Of a DNA stretch of 64,000 nucleotides, positions 42,504 through 52,035 are shown piece after piece. Origin of the DNA: Pseudanabaena sp. SR411 (GTDB taxonomy: Bacteria; Cyanobacteriota; Cyanobacteriia; Pseudanabaenales; Pseudanabaenaceae); the NCBI RefSeq assembly GCF_002251945.1, contig NZ_NDHW01000045.1, positions 29,832-93,831 on the forward strand. Direction: 5' to 3'. The position numbers and the translations under genes are program-made. Position 1 is the stretch's first letter; every line of letters begins with the position of its first letter. Under the pieces are notes generated by a model. That model worked only from the letters and a program-made list of their open reading frames with translations. It searched no databases and was not told the origin of the DNA.

Positions 42504-45116
42504 ATGTTAATTAAAGACAAGCCAGAAATCCCTCCCTCTGAAAATCCAGCCCAAATTCCATCGTTAAAATCAATCACGAAAATATCATCGCCAGAGAGAG
42601 CGTCATCTATATTGAAACCCAGAGTTCCCTTCTGGAAACTACCAGCCCAAGCTTGGAATAACTTGAGTGTACGTTGGAAATTGTCGATTGTGCTGTTATT
42701 GGCTTCAGGTTTGCCCGTATTAATCGTCACTCAAATTCTGGTTAAATCCTCAGAGCAAGCTTCCCTTAAAGAATTAAAAACTTCAGTGCAAGAAAAGGGT
42801 TCGTTCTTTGTTTCAGAATATGTACTTTGGACAAATAATGAAAGTAAACAGGATGCCGAAGCGATCGCCAAAGCGATCGAGGCAAATAGTTTTGATCTCA
42901 ACGATGCTACAGAACTAGCATCCAAACGCGCCAGTCTGCAACCGTTGCTACAAGTGAGTAGCGAAGGTGTTGATCCAGAATCTATTAAAAATGTAAAAAT
43001 CGTTACAGATAGCCGTGGGCGAAGCATTGAAGGAAATACGCTCATCCTTGACGAAGATTTTACCAAGTTCCCACTGCTTGCAACCAAAGATCAAAAAGAT
43101 CAACTAGAACTAATTCCGCAATTATACAAACAGGGGACTATCCCCACTGGTAGTAATTTGGCAAATTTACCAATTGTCAAAAATGCGATCGCCACGGGTA
43201 CACCAATGTACGGCATCGAACTAGTAAAATCCTCGGATTTACAAGCCCTAGGACTAGAAAAACCTGCCAATATTGGTCTTCGTCCTCAAGCAATTCAAGG
43301 ACTTGCGGAAGCTAAGCAGCCAGCACCAGCAGGAACCTACGAAATTGAACAGGGTAAATCTGGGCTGATCAGCATGGCTGTATACCCGATCAAAGTTAAA
43401 GGACGCATCGTTGGTACAGCCGTGGTGGGAGCGTTACTCAACCGCAACTATGGCATCGTTGACAAGTTCTCTAAGCGCTACAATATGCCCACTGCGACGA
43501 TCTTCGCTCAGGATTGGCGCGTTACCACCAATGTTCCTTACGTCGATCCCAATACCAAAAATCCCGACAAGACCAGAGCGATCGGTACTCGTTCAGCCCG
43601 TGAGGTTTCTGATGCTGTACTTCAACAAGGACAGGAATATGTTGGGGAAACAAACATCACAGGGATCAATTACCTCACATTTTATGCCCCTCTTTACGAT
43701 CACCGTAAGCTCATTGATGAGAATGCTAAACCCGTTGGCATTGCTTATGTAGGTCGTCCGCTATCAGAAATTCAAGAATTCGTTAGTAACCTATCTAATG
43801 TAGGCTATGCGATCGCAGGGATTTCAATTCTTGTCGCTGGTGCAATCGGGATTATTGTTGCGATTTCCTTTGCGCGTCCTTTACGTCTTTTGTCTAGCTT
43901 CACCCAAAAAATTGGTCTGGGAGAAATGGGTGGGCGCTTGGACGATAGCGATCGCCGTGATGAAATTGGCACATTATCACAAGAGTTAAATAACATGGCG
44001 GAGCAGCTAGAATTGCTAATTGCCGAAAAGCAACTAGAAGCTGAACGTATTGCTGAAGCTAGACAGGAAGTTGCTCAGGCTGAAGCAGAGCTACGCATTC
44101 AGGAACAAAAAAAAGCCACCGAGTTTATCCAAAAACGAGCCTTGGAATTACTGATCGAAGTTGATCCGATCAGTCGTGGAGACTTAACCATTCGCGCTAA
44201 GGTAACAGAAGATGAAATTGGCACGATCGCCGATTCCTATAACGCCACCATTAGAAACCTTCGCAAACTAGTATTAGAAGTCCAATCCGCTTCGCAATCT
44301 GTATCTCAAACTGTTTTGCAGAATCAACCAACTATGCAAAACGTATCCGACGGAGCCGCAGAACAGGTACTTGCGATTTCCCAAACCCTTGAACGCATCC
44401 AAATACTCACCGAATTGATCGCAGGTGTAGAGATGCGTGCAGTCCTAGCTGAAGCACAAGTGGAATCAGCAAACCAAGCATTGCTTGAAGGTGATGCGGC
44501 GATGAATAGTACCGTTGAAGGTTTCACTGCGATTCGGGAAACCGTCTCGGAAACTGCCGGAAAAGTGCAGCAGTTGGGAGAAGCTTCACAGAAAATCTCG
44601 AAGGTCGTCAAACTGATTAGCGGCTTTGCCAGCCAGACAAATATGCTCGCCCTAAATGCTTCCATTGAAGCCGCAAGGGCGGGGGAAGAAGGTCAAGGCT
44701 TTGGGGTAGTTGCCAACGAAGTCCGAGCGCTGGCTCAACGATCAGCAAAAGCTACCACCGAAATTCGGCAATTGATCGAAGAAATTCAGGCGCAGGTTAA
44801 TGATTTGGTCAAAGCGATGGCGATGGGGACAAAACAAGTGAACAGTGGTTCGCAATTGGTTGAAGAAACTCGCCAAAAACTGACGGATATTTCGGCTTCC
44901 AGTCAACAGGTTAACCAACTAGTCAGAGAAATCGCTCAAGCATCCGCTTTGCAATCACAAACCTCGGATCAAGCTAGCCAAACAATTCAAAACGTAGCAG
45001 CGATCGCTACTTCTAACTCTAGTTATGCCCAAAACCTGAATGATGCTTTTAGCGAATTACTGAAAGTTGCGGAAGAATTGCAAGTTAGTGTCGCTCAATT
45101 TAAAGTCAACGCTTAG
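42504..45116 (+). CDS. Second methyl-accepting chemotaxis protein (PilJ-like)
   Basis: An 870-residue paralogue of the preceding MCP. TM1 near residues 59-80 (LSIVLLLASGLPVLIVTQIL), a larger periplasmic Cache region (YGIVDKFSKRYNMPTATIF and ITGINYLTFYAPLYD), TM2 near 435-457 (YAIAGISILVAGAIGIIVA), HAMP, coiled linker, second HAMP-like unit [19 protein letters not shown] and signalling tip [33 protein letters not shown]. The linker and signalling domain are close to those of its neighbour, whereas the sensors differ, pointing to duplication followed by sensor exchange or drift. Confidence 0.92.
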   Translation: MLIKDKPEIPPSENPAQIPSLKSITKISSPERASSILKPRVPFWKLPAQAWNNLSVRWKLSIVLLLASGLPVLIVTQILVKSSEQASLKELKTSVQEKGSFFVSEYVLWTNNESKQDAEAIAKAIEANSFDLNDATELASKRASLQPLLQVSSEGVDPESIKNVKIVTDSRGRSIEGNTLILDEDFTKFPLLATKDQKDQLELIPQLYKQGTIPTGSNLANLPIVKNAIATGTPMYGIELVKSSDLQALGLEKPANIGLRPQAIQGLAEAKQPAPAGTYEIEQGKSGLISMAVYPIKVKGRIVGTAVVGALLNRNYGIVDKFSKRYNMPTATIFAQDWRVTTNVPYVDPNTKNPDKTRAIGTRSAREVSDAVLQQGQEYVGETNITGINYLTFYAPLYDHRKLIDENAKPVGIAYVGRPLSEIQEFVSNLSNVGYAIAGISILVAGAIGIIVAISFARPLRLLSSFTQKIGLGEMGGRLDDSDRRDEIGTLSQELNNMAEQLELLIAEKQLEAERIAEARQEVAQAEAELRIQEQKKATEFIQKRALELLIEVDPISRGDLTIRAKVTEDEIGTIADSYNATIRNLRKLVLEVQSASQSVSQTVLQNQPTMQNVSDGAAEQVLAISQTLERIQILTELIAGVEMRAVLAEAQVESANQALLEGDAAMNSTVEGFTAIRETVSETAGKVQQLGEASQKISKVVKLISGFASQTNMLALNASIEAARAGEEGQGFGVVANEVRALAQRSAKATTEIRQLIEEIQAQVNDLVKAMAMGTKQVNSGSQLVEETRQKLTDISASSQQVNQLVREIAQASALQSQTSDQASQTIQNVAAIATSNSSYAQNLNDAFSELLKVAEELQVSVAQFKVNA

Positions 45117-45172
45117 AATCTAATCAAAAGAATCAGGACAGAGAATCAGCCAAAAGCAGTAGGATAGCAGCC

Positions 45173-48100
45173 ATGTACAGTACAGAAACAGAAATTCACG
45201 ATCAAGCCTATCAATTTTTCAAGCAAGAAGCACCTGAATTTTTGCAGACGATTGAGACTGGATTGCTCTCTCTACGTGAAGACCGAAGTACTGCGAATAT
45301 TCACGCGATTATGCGGGCTGCCCACTCCATTAAGGGAGGCTCAGCTAGCCTGAATCTAGAAGGTATTAAAACGATCGCCCATCAATTAGAAGATGTCTTT
45401 CGATCGCTTTATCGTTTTGAAGGCGAGATTGATGCCGATGTGGAGGGCTTGTTATTACAGGCTTATGACTGTTTGCGTCTGCCATTAATGGATCAACTGC
45501 AATCAGGACATTACGAATCTGCGACCGCGATCGCCGCCGCCGAGCCAGTATTTGAAGTGCTAAAGCTGTATTTGGGTGATACGGATGAGGATGTTGAATT
45601 ACCGACAGCAGCCGAGTTAGGTGTTGATATTGTGCAGATCGTGTTTGAGGGCGATGTGCAGCAGGGAATTGTACGGTTGCAAAGTGTGCTGGCTAATCCT
45701 GAAGGTGTGCCTGTGACAGGGGAAATTCGAGCGCAAGTAGAAGTATTTAGTGGTATCGGCGAACTATTAAATTTATCTGGGTTTAAAGCGATCGCCCAAG
45801 CCACATTACAGGCGCTCGAACAGCATCCTGACAATCCCATTTTGGTAGGAAAGGTGGCTGTCGCTAATTTTGAAGCAGCCCGTGCCGAGGTCTTAGCAGG
45901 CGATCGCGCGCAAGGTGGGCAACTTAGTCAAGAGTTAATCGCGCTGACAAAATCCCATGCTCAAACGGCTCCAGATCAAGCAAGTCAGATAGTAAAGATG
46001 GCAACTTTATCGGAAGAAAATCCTTTTGAGGAGGAGTTTGATAATGCTGATGATTGGTTTCTCTCTTTAGAGCAAGAACTAAATGAAATTAAATTTCCAG
46101 ATCCTCTGTCCGATCCACCAAAAGAAGCTCAAAGCAAAATTCAAATAAATACGCACAGCAAAACTCAAGAAGATTTAATCTCTGATAGTTTTGCCGATGA
46201 TTTTCTAGAAGTAAGTCCAGAAATCAGTTCAGAAATAACCCTAGGAACAAGCTTAAATCTGTTTGCTGATAGTCAAGAATTTGATCATCCTGATGATATC
46301 TCCTTAATCAATTTAGACTTATTGAAAGCAAAAACAGAACTATATAGCCTTGACGAAGTAACTATTGATGATATCGATATTGATCAACTAGATTCAGATC
46401 AAAATTTTGATATTTTTTCCACTTCTTCCTCTTCAGAATCAAGTTTAGAGGACGACTATGCACCTCTAGGGAAAAGTGACTTCAATGATTTTGATGCAGT
46501 ATCCGATATATCTGAATTATCTAGTTTCTTTGAATCTCCAGAGTCTTCATTAACCGAGCAAAACACTTCTTCTTTAGCTAGTTCTACAGATGACACCAAG
46601 CCGATCCTAGCTAATTATATTCCCAAAAAAACTGTCAATATTCCTCCCACTGTCACTCCTTACATCGCCGAAACCATCCGAGTCGATTTGCCCAGATTAG
46701 ATCGATTGAATAATTTTTCTAGTGAATTAGTGACCCAAGAAAATGCTTCGATTCTCCAAAATCAGCAGCTTCAATCTAAAATTGAACGCATTCAAAAGCA
46801 ATTCAAAAGTTTTGATCAACTTTCTAAAAATCTCCAAACTTGGTTGGATAAAGCGCAGCGATCGCAAGTTAGAACGCAAGAAATAACTGTAGATTCTTCC
46901 CATCTTAATGCTATTCCCACCAATTTTTCTGCTTCGGCGAGTCTACTAGCAGATTTCGATCCATTACAAATGGATTCCTATGGTCATCTGCATAGCTTTA
47001 TCCAAGAAGCCCTCGAAGATATCGCGCAAATGGACGAAGGAATGCGCGACATGAAGGTTTTAATGCAACAAACGCAGCAAACTCAACGACGCAAACAGCA
47101 AATCCTGAAGCAGTTACGGTATGACCTCTTGTGGTCAAGGATGTTGCCCTTAGGCGATATCCTTAGCAGCTTGCCGCGCATGGTGCGGGAGATGTCCAAT
47201 AAATATAATAAACAGGTCAATCTAAAACTATTTGGTGCAGGGACATTAGTTGATAAATCCGTACTGGAAAAACTTTATGATCCCTTTGTGCATTTAGTCC
47301 GCAATGCCTTCGATCATGGTACTGAGTCTACGCAAAAGCGTTTAGAACTCGGCAAGCCTTTAATTGCAACCATTGAGATTCGTGCTTATTATCGCGGCAA
47401 TCAAACCTATATCGAGATCAAAGATGATGGTCAGGGCATTAACCCTGCGAATATCAAAGCGAAGGCGATCGAATCTGGTGTATTGGAATTTGCCAAAGCG
47501 GATCAGGTTACTAATGAAGAGATCTATCAACTTCTATTCGAGCCTAGTTTTTCGACAGCAGATGTCGTGACTGAGTTATCAGGTCGAGGCATGGGGCTAT
47601 CAACTGTCCAAGAGCAAGTCCGCAGTCTCAAAGGATCAATTGAAATTAAGTCAGAAATAGGACAAGGTACGACTTTTACCATTAAATTACCGCTCACTTT
47701 GAGCATAGCTAAGTTGATGATCTTCAGTATTAAAGAGCGATTATTAGCGATCGCGATCGATACTTTACTGGGAATCGTCACCATTGATGCTAGCGAGGTG
47801 CAAACTATTCAAAGCAAAGAGTTTTACCGTTTTGAAGATCGGTTGATTCCCCTATATCCCACCGACCTATTTGCGGATGGCTATCCATTACCCAAACAAT
47901 CCCTAGACATATTCAATACTGAATCATTCGCTGAAGAAAATCAGACTACCTTGCTACTATTTTCTGATGGCGATCAAGTTGTGGCCCTACCTATAGATCG
48001 CGTACTCAATGAGCAGGAATTAGCCATTAAGCCTTTTGGAAAAGCGATCGCGCCACCACCCTATCTTTATGGTTGTACCGTATTGGGCAATGGCACACTT

Positions 48101-48598
48101 GTGCCAGTAATTGATACTTCAGCTTTGTTTTCGATTAAGAAATCAGTCCATACAACAGTTGGAGGATATCTATCTATCAATAATGCTATTTCCACCCCAC
48201 CATTATTGGACTCTAAACCAAAGTTCATCCAAAGGAAAACGCTTCTAATTGTGGATGATTCACTCACTGCTCGCCAAGCACTTTATTTGACTCTAGAAAA
48301 ATTTGGTTATCAGGTGATCCAAGCAGTTGATGGGCGTGAGGCGATCGAGCAACTTGCGAGATCCTCTGAAATTCAAGCTGTATTGTGTGATGTGGAAATG
48401 CCAAACATGAATGGATTTGAATTTTTAGCAGCCTGTCGTAAAGAGCCTCGCTATTTAAATATCCCCATTGTGATGCTCACTTCTCGTAGTGGCGCTAAAC
48501 ATCGCGGTGTTGCTCAAATGCTTGGGGCTTCAGGATATCTCACCAAACCTTATCTAGAGCAAGAACTAATCAAAACTATTCAAAGTCTCCTCGTATAG
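45173..48598 (+). CDS. Hybrid CheA histidine kinase (PixL/PilL/HmpE-like)
   Basis: A 1141-residue chemosensory kinase. HPt domain at residues 8-120 with phospho-accepting His51 in AAHSIKGGSASLNLEG; no second HPt is obvious. A long acidic Asp/Ser/Glu-rich linker spans about 275-490. The dimerisation and catalytic part follows (LLWSRMLPLGDILSSLPRMV; HLVRNAFDHGTE; KDDGQGIN; LSGRGMGLSTVQEQV), then a CheW-like domain (about 840-985) and a receiver (LIVDDSLTARQALYLT; AVLCDVEMPNMNGFEF; MLTSRSG; LTKPY). Complete and apparently active. It is the only CheA gene in this window and probably serves both MCP clusters. Confidence 0.93.
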   Translation: MYSTETEIHDQAYQFFKQEAPEFLQTIETGLLSLREDRSTANIHAIMRAAHSIKGGSASLNLEGIKTIAHQLEDVFRSLYRFEGEIDADVEGLLLQAYDCLRLPLMDQLQSGHYESATAIAAAEPVFEVLKLYLGDTDEDVELPTAAELGVDIVQIVFEGDVQQGIVRLQSVLANPEGVPVTGEIRAQVEVFSGIGELLNLSGFKAIAQATLQALEQHPDNPILVGKVAVANFEAARAEVLAGDRAQGGQLSQELIALTKSHAQTAPDQASQIVKMATLSEENPFEEEFDNADDWFLSLEQELNEIKFPDPLSDPPKEAQSKIQINTHSKTQEDLISDSFADDFLEVSPEISSEITLGTSLNLFADSQEFDHPDDISLINLDLLKAKTELYSLDEVTIDDIDIDQLDSDQNFDIFSTSSSSESSLEDDYAPLGKSDFNDFDAVSDISELSSFFESPESSLTEQNTSSLASSTDDTKPILANYIPKKTVNIPPTVTPYIAETIRVDLPRLDRLNNFSSELVTQENASILQNQQLQSKIERIQKQFKSFDQLSKNLQTWLDKAQRSQVRTQEITVDSSHLNAIPTNFSASASLLADFDPLQMDSYGHLHSFIQEALEDIAQMDEGMRDMKVLMQQTQQTQRRKQQILKQLRYDLLWSRMLPLGDILSSLPRMVREMSNKYNKQVNLKLFGAGTLVDKSVLEKLYDPFVHLVRNAFDHGTESTQKRLELGKPLIATIEIRAYYRGNQTYIEIKDDGQGINPANIKAKAIESGVLEFAKADQVTNEEIYQLLFEPSFSTADVVTELSGRGMGLSTVQEQVRSLKGSIEIKSEIGQGTTFTIKLPLTLSIAKLMIFSIKERLLAIAIDTLLGIVTIDASEVQTIQSKEFYRFEDRLIPLYPTDLFADGYPLPKQSLDIFNTESFAEENQTTLLLFSDGDQVVALPIDRVLNEQELAIKPFGKAIAPPPYLYGCTVLGNGTLVPVIDTSALFSIKKSVHTTVGGYLSINNAISTPPLLDSKPKFIQRKTLLIVDDSLTARQALYLTLEKFGYQVIQAVDGREAIEQLARSSEIQAVLCDVEMPNMNGFEFLAACRKEPRYLNIPIVMLTSRSGAKHRGVAQMLGASGYLTKPYLEQELIKTIQSLLV

Positions 48599-48640
48599 AT
48601 GGCGCGAAGTACTGCCTATACGAAATTATAATTAACTACT

Positions 48641-49096
48641 ATGCTTAGCAACAAAAAGAAAGAAGAAACACTTAAATTCCTAATCTTCTCGATGGGAAAT
48701 CTCAATTTAGCGATGGGAATTGATAGTGTGGTGCGGATTATCCCTTTACCAAAAATTTATCGCAGTGGTGACAAGTTATTGGGAATAACTAACTATGAAG
48801 ATCAAGAAGTTTTAGTGATTGATTTATATAAGCAAATCTATAGTCAAGAGACAAATCTAACTAAAGGCTTTTTGGTGATTTTTGCAGGTAAACATAGCTT
48901 GTATGGTCTGACGATCGCCGCTTTACCTAATGTGGAAGATGTTCCTGTGCATAAGTTACAACCAGTACCAGCCGAATATCGCGATCGCGACACGCTAGGA
49001 ATTGCTAGCCATATGATGCAGGTATCAATCAAAAAATCTGAACCGCAAACTGTATTTTTACTGGATTCAGAACTATTACTAAAAATGGCAAGTTAG
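48641..49096 (+). CDS. CheW-like protein
   Basis: A 151-residue CheW domain: FLIFSMGNLNLAMGIDSVVRII, then LLGITNYEDQEVLVIDLYKQI and LYGLTIAALPNVEDVPV. The second CheW of the operon, 42 bp after cheA. Variation in the core (NYEDQE replaces the usual NLRG-type turn) may change partner choice. Confidence 0.85.
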   Translation: MLSNKKKEETLKFLIFSMGNLNLAMGIDSVVRIIPLPKIYRSGDKLLGITNYEDQEVLVIDLYKQIYSQETNLTKGFLVIFAGKHSLYGLTIAALPNVEDVPVHKLQPVPAEYRDRDTLGIASHMMQVSIKKSEPQTVFLLDSELLLKMAS

Positions 49097-49109
49097 GAAC
49101 AGCCGTCAA

Positions 49110-49164
49110 ATAAAGAACCGTTTTTTGTGATACGGCTTTGCCGCGCCACAAAAAATCGGTTTTA
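49110..49164. repeat. Diverged AAAGAACC palindrome
   Basis: TAAAGAACCGTTTTTTGTG and right arm CACAAAAAATCGGTTTTATA around TACGGCTTTGCCGCG; arms mismatch at a few positions. Between cheW and the OmpR-type regulator; possible terminator of the operon. Confidence 0.65.
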
Positions 49165-49194
49165 TAATAAAAATTGCGGCAATGATGGAGATTT

Positions 49195-49878
49195 ATGCGG
49201 ATCTTATTGGTAGACGATGAAGAAGAACTAGCTGAGCCATTACAACGGATTTTGACAAATCAGGGGTATGTGGTTGATAGTGCAAATAGTGGCGATCGCG
49301 GTTGGGACTTAGCTAATACAGGTGATTATGACCTATTGATTTTGGATTGGATGATGCCTGAGAAATCAGGAGTGGAGATTTGTAGTGAATTGCGTCAAAA
49401 AGGAGATAGTACCCCAGTCCTGATTCTTACAGCCAAAGATACCCTTGATGATCGCGTGGCAGGGTTGGACAGTGGAGCTGATGACTATCTGGTCAAACCC
49501 TTTGAATTGCGAGAATTGCTAGCGCGAGTCAGAGCTTTACTGCGACGCGCACCATCGCCGATCGCCTTAACTAGTGAACCTGCAAAATTAAGTTATGGAG
49601 ATTTGGAACTTGATCGCGATAATCAAGTTGTATATCGAGATCAAGTGGCGATCGCTTTAACCGAGAGAGAATATCAACTCTTAGAATATTTTATGTTGCG
49701 TCCTAATCAATTGCTAAGTCATGAACTGATCTCACAACATCTTTGGAAGGAAGGCGAAGATGCCCCCACTAGTAATGCCTTAGCTGCACAGATCAAGTTA
49801 TTGCGCCGCAAAATTGATCGCGATCGCCCAATTTCTTTGATCAATACTGTATATGGCAAAGGCTATCGCTTTGGCTAA
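49195..49878 (+). CDS. OmpR/PhoB-type response regulator
   Basis: A 227-residue DNA-binding regulator. Receiver (LLVDDEEELAEPL, LILDWMMPEKSGVEI with phospho-Asp, ILTAKDT, YLVKPF) and winged helix (ALTEREYQLLEYFM, NTVYGKGYRFG). No sensor kinase is adjacent; it lies 98 bp after the chemosensory operon beyond a hairpin and is probably an independent unit. The target regulon cannot be read from the window. Confidence 0.92.
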   Translation: MRILLVDDEEELAEPLQRILTNQGYVVDSANSGDRGWDLANTGDYDLLILDWMMPEKSGVEICSELRQKGDSTPVLILTAKDTLDDRVAGLDSGADDYLVKPFELRELLARVRALLRRAPSPIALTSEPAKLSYGDLELDRDNQVVYRDQVAIALTEREYQLLEYFMLRPNQLLSHELISQHLWKEGEDAPTSNALAAQIKLLRRKIDRDRPISLINTVYGKGYRFG

Positions 49879-49944
49879 AAGCTAAAGCGATAGCATTGTC
49901 TTCTTTTCCCTCCTTCCACCTATTTACCTAGATGAGCGGAAATT

Positions 49945-50355
49945 TTATAAATTGACACGATTCTTTAAATCATTGACGGATGCTAACCAAGCTTCATATT
50001 CATCACTGTCTTGCCATAATTCTTTCAATTCAGAATTTTCAGCAAGAATGCATTCGATGGCTAAATGAGCTTTTTGGACTAAAGCTGTTGATGGCTTAAT
50101 TTTGTTGGCTTCAACCCAATTGTCAAGTCTCTCGGAATAGGCGCTACGCTTGCCCCAATTGCCTTGCAATCGGGCAAGCACTTCGATCGCCGCGATCGCC
50201 TCAGTTGCTTCAGAGGATTCCACGCCTTCATCACCACAATTCAGCACTGCATTTAGCGCATCTTCAACTGGTGAGAGGTCTTTAGCTTTTTCAAGTTCAT
50301 AAGTCCAGTCACAAGCATCATCATTTCCAAAGGAATCAACAGCCCAAGTTCCCAT
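49945..50355 (-). CDS. DUF4259 domain protein
   Basis: A 136-residue acidic helical protein opening with GTWAVDSFGNDDACDWTYEL, the recognised start of DUF4259 proteins, followed by EATEAIAAIEVLARLQGN and ELWQDSDEYEAWLASV. Cytoplasmic, unknown function; seen in many bacteria as a solitary gene. A 33 bp palindrome lies upstream at 50427. Confidence 0.85.
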   Translation of the reverse strand: MGTWAVDSFGNDDACDWTYELEKAKDLSPVEDALNAVLNCGDEGVESSEATEAIAAIEVLARLQGNWGKRSAYSERLDNWVEANKIKPSTALVQKAHLAIECILAENSELKELWQDSDEYEAWLASVNDLKNRVNL

Positions 50356-50426
50356 ACGTTCCTCTTCAAAGCAAGTTTTAGCAGTAGTGCAGGTAGCCCT
50401 GCCCTGCCAAGGAAAGGATTTGGGGC

Positions 50427-50459
50427 AAGGATAGGCTGCGCTTCGCGCAGCCTATCCTT
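50427..50459. repeat. 33 bp palindrome
   Basis: AAGGATAGGCTGCGC, loop TTC, complement. In the divergent interval between DUF4259 and the serpin gene. Confidence 0.7.
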
Positions 50460-50609
50460 ACCTTTTTAGGACTACCGATTTCCAGTCTAAGTCAATCGCG
50501 CTCGCATTGCACATCACATTGAGTTACAGAAAATGTAACGACGATAAGCGATCGTAAATTATGTCCTAAGCTAAAAATGTAGAAATCTTGAGGTTTAGAA
50601 ATCAGCATT

Positions 50610-51914
50610 ATGAAAACTTGTTATCGTGCCACGATTATCAGCCTTTTAGCTTTAGCCCTGATGGGATGTGCAGCACCAAACAGTTCTAATCCTCAAGTTT
50701 CACTAATTAGCACAGTTAGCCCAGCCCCCACTGTCGCTACATCTCCAAAACCAATCGTCAATAATAGTGCTAATAATCGCAAAGTGAAACTTGATGAGCG
50801 TTTAGTTAAGGCAAGTACCAGTTTTGGATTTAATCTATTTGATCGCATTGCTAAACAAGACACTAATAAAAATATATTCATCTCTCCTGCGAGTGTATCG
50901 ATCGCTTTATCGATGACCTATAACGGTGCGAGTGGTGAAACTCAACAGGCGATCGCCCAGGCTTTAGAACTACAGGGTCTCAAAATCGATGAGATAAATG
51001 ACTACAATCGGAATATTCAACAATTGTTAGCTAATGGCGATACCAATGTTGAGTTAAATATTGCGAACTCACTCTGGGCAAGAAAAGATATTGCTTTAGA
51101 ATCATCTTTTTTGAATAGAGTAAAGGAGTTCTATCAAGCCGAAATTACTAATCTTAATTTTAATGATCCTAATTCCGTAAATACGATTAATGCTTGGGTA
51201 AAGCAAAATACTAAAGACAAAATTGAGAAAATCGTGGATCGCATCGATCCCGATAGTTTACTCTTCTTGATTAATGCTGTTTACTTTAAAGGCAAATGGG
51301 AAGCTCCCTTTGAAAAATCGCTCACCAAGCCTCAGCCCTTTACCCTTGCCGACGGCACAAAGATTCAACATCCTGCCATGTCTCGCTCTGGTGAATATCG
51401 CTATTACGATGCGCCCAACTTTCAAGCGATTAGTCTTCCCTACGGTTCTGGACGCTTCAGTATGGAGGTATTCTTACCAAAGTCTAGCTCTAATCTCGTG
51501 GAGTTTCAGCAACAACTGACAGCAACAAATTGGCAAGAATGGTCAACCAAATTTACGCGTAGAGAAGGCTTGATTCAATTGCCACGCTTTAAAGTGGAAT
51601 ACGAGACTAGTCTTAAAAATGCTTTGCAAAATATGGGGATGGCGATCGCATTTGATCGCGGTCAAGCAGATTTTCGCAATCTCTCAACTGTGAAATCTTT
51701 TATCAGCGATGTGAAGCATAAAACCTTTGTCGAAGTCAACGAAGAAGGTACGGAAGCGGCGGCAGTTACTTCTATCGAGATGCGCGTAACTTCGGCTAGA
51801 CCTAATGAAGAGAAACCGTTTCAGATGATCGTCAACCGCCCATTTTTCTTTACAATTAGCGATCGACAAACTGGCACAATCATCTTCATGGGCGCAATTA
51901 AAAATCCCAAATAA
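50610..51914 (+). CDS. Serpin-family protease inhibitor, lipoprotein
   Basis: A 434-residue protein with a lipoprotein signal (LLALALMGC, Cys19 or 20) and a Pro/Ser-rich linker, then a full serpin fold: FGFNLFDRIAKQDTNKNIFISPASVSIAL, NSLWARKDIALESSFL, INAVYFKGKWEAPF, MEVFLPKSS. The reactive-loop hinge EEGTEAAAVTSIE has the small residues required for loop insertion, so it should be inhibitory. Counting from GTEAAA gives a P1 near the Thr of MRVTSAR, with some uncertainty because the loop is about six residues longer than in antitrypsin. Acts on extracellular or periplasmic serine or cysteine proteases; target unknown. Confidence 0.93.
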   Translation: MKTCYRATIISLLALALMGCAAPNSSNPQVSLISTVSPAPTVATSPKPIVNNSANNRKVKLDERLVKASTSFGFNLFDRIAKQDTNKNIFISPASVSIALSMTYNGASGETQQAIAQALELQGLKIDEINDYNRNIQQLLANGDTNVELNIANSLWARKDIALESSFLNRVKEFYQAEITNLNFNDPNSVNTINAWVKQNTKDKIEKIVDRIDPDSLLFLINAVYFKGKWEAPFEKSLTKPQPFTLADGTKIQHPAMSRSGEYRYYDAPNFQAISLPYGSGRFSMEVFLPKSSSNLVEFQQQLTATNWQEWSTKFTRREGLIQLPRFKVEYETSLKNALQNMGMAIAFDRGQADFRNLSTVKSFISDVKHKTFVEVNEEGTEAAAVTSIEMRVTSARPNEEKPFQMIVNRPFFFTISDRQTGTIIFMGAIKNPK

Positions 51915-51923
51915 ATCAATTTA

Positions 51924-52024
51924 TACCAAAACACAAAATGGCTACGCCATTTTGTGTTTTTAAAACCCTTACTGGGTTTGGTTTTTAATTCACAAAAGTG
52001 TTGCAATACTTTCGTGAATTGGTA
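51924..52024 (+). repeat. TACCAA-family element, 101 bp, complete
   Basis: Most intact copy: TACCAAAACACAAAATGGCT hairpin, AAAACCCTTACTGGGTTTGG spacer, TTCACAAAAGTGTTGC hairpin, TTGGTA end. Fills the space between the convergent serpin and protease genes. Confidence 0.88.
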
Positions 52025-52035
52025 TTAGAGGGGAG

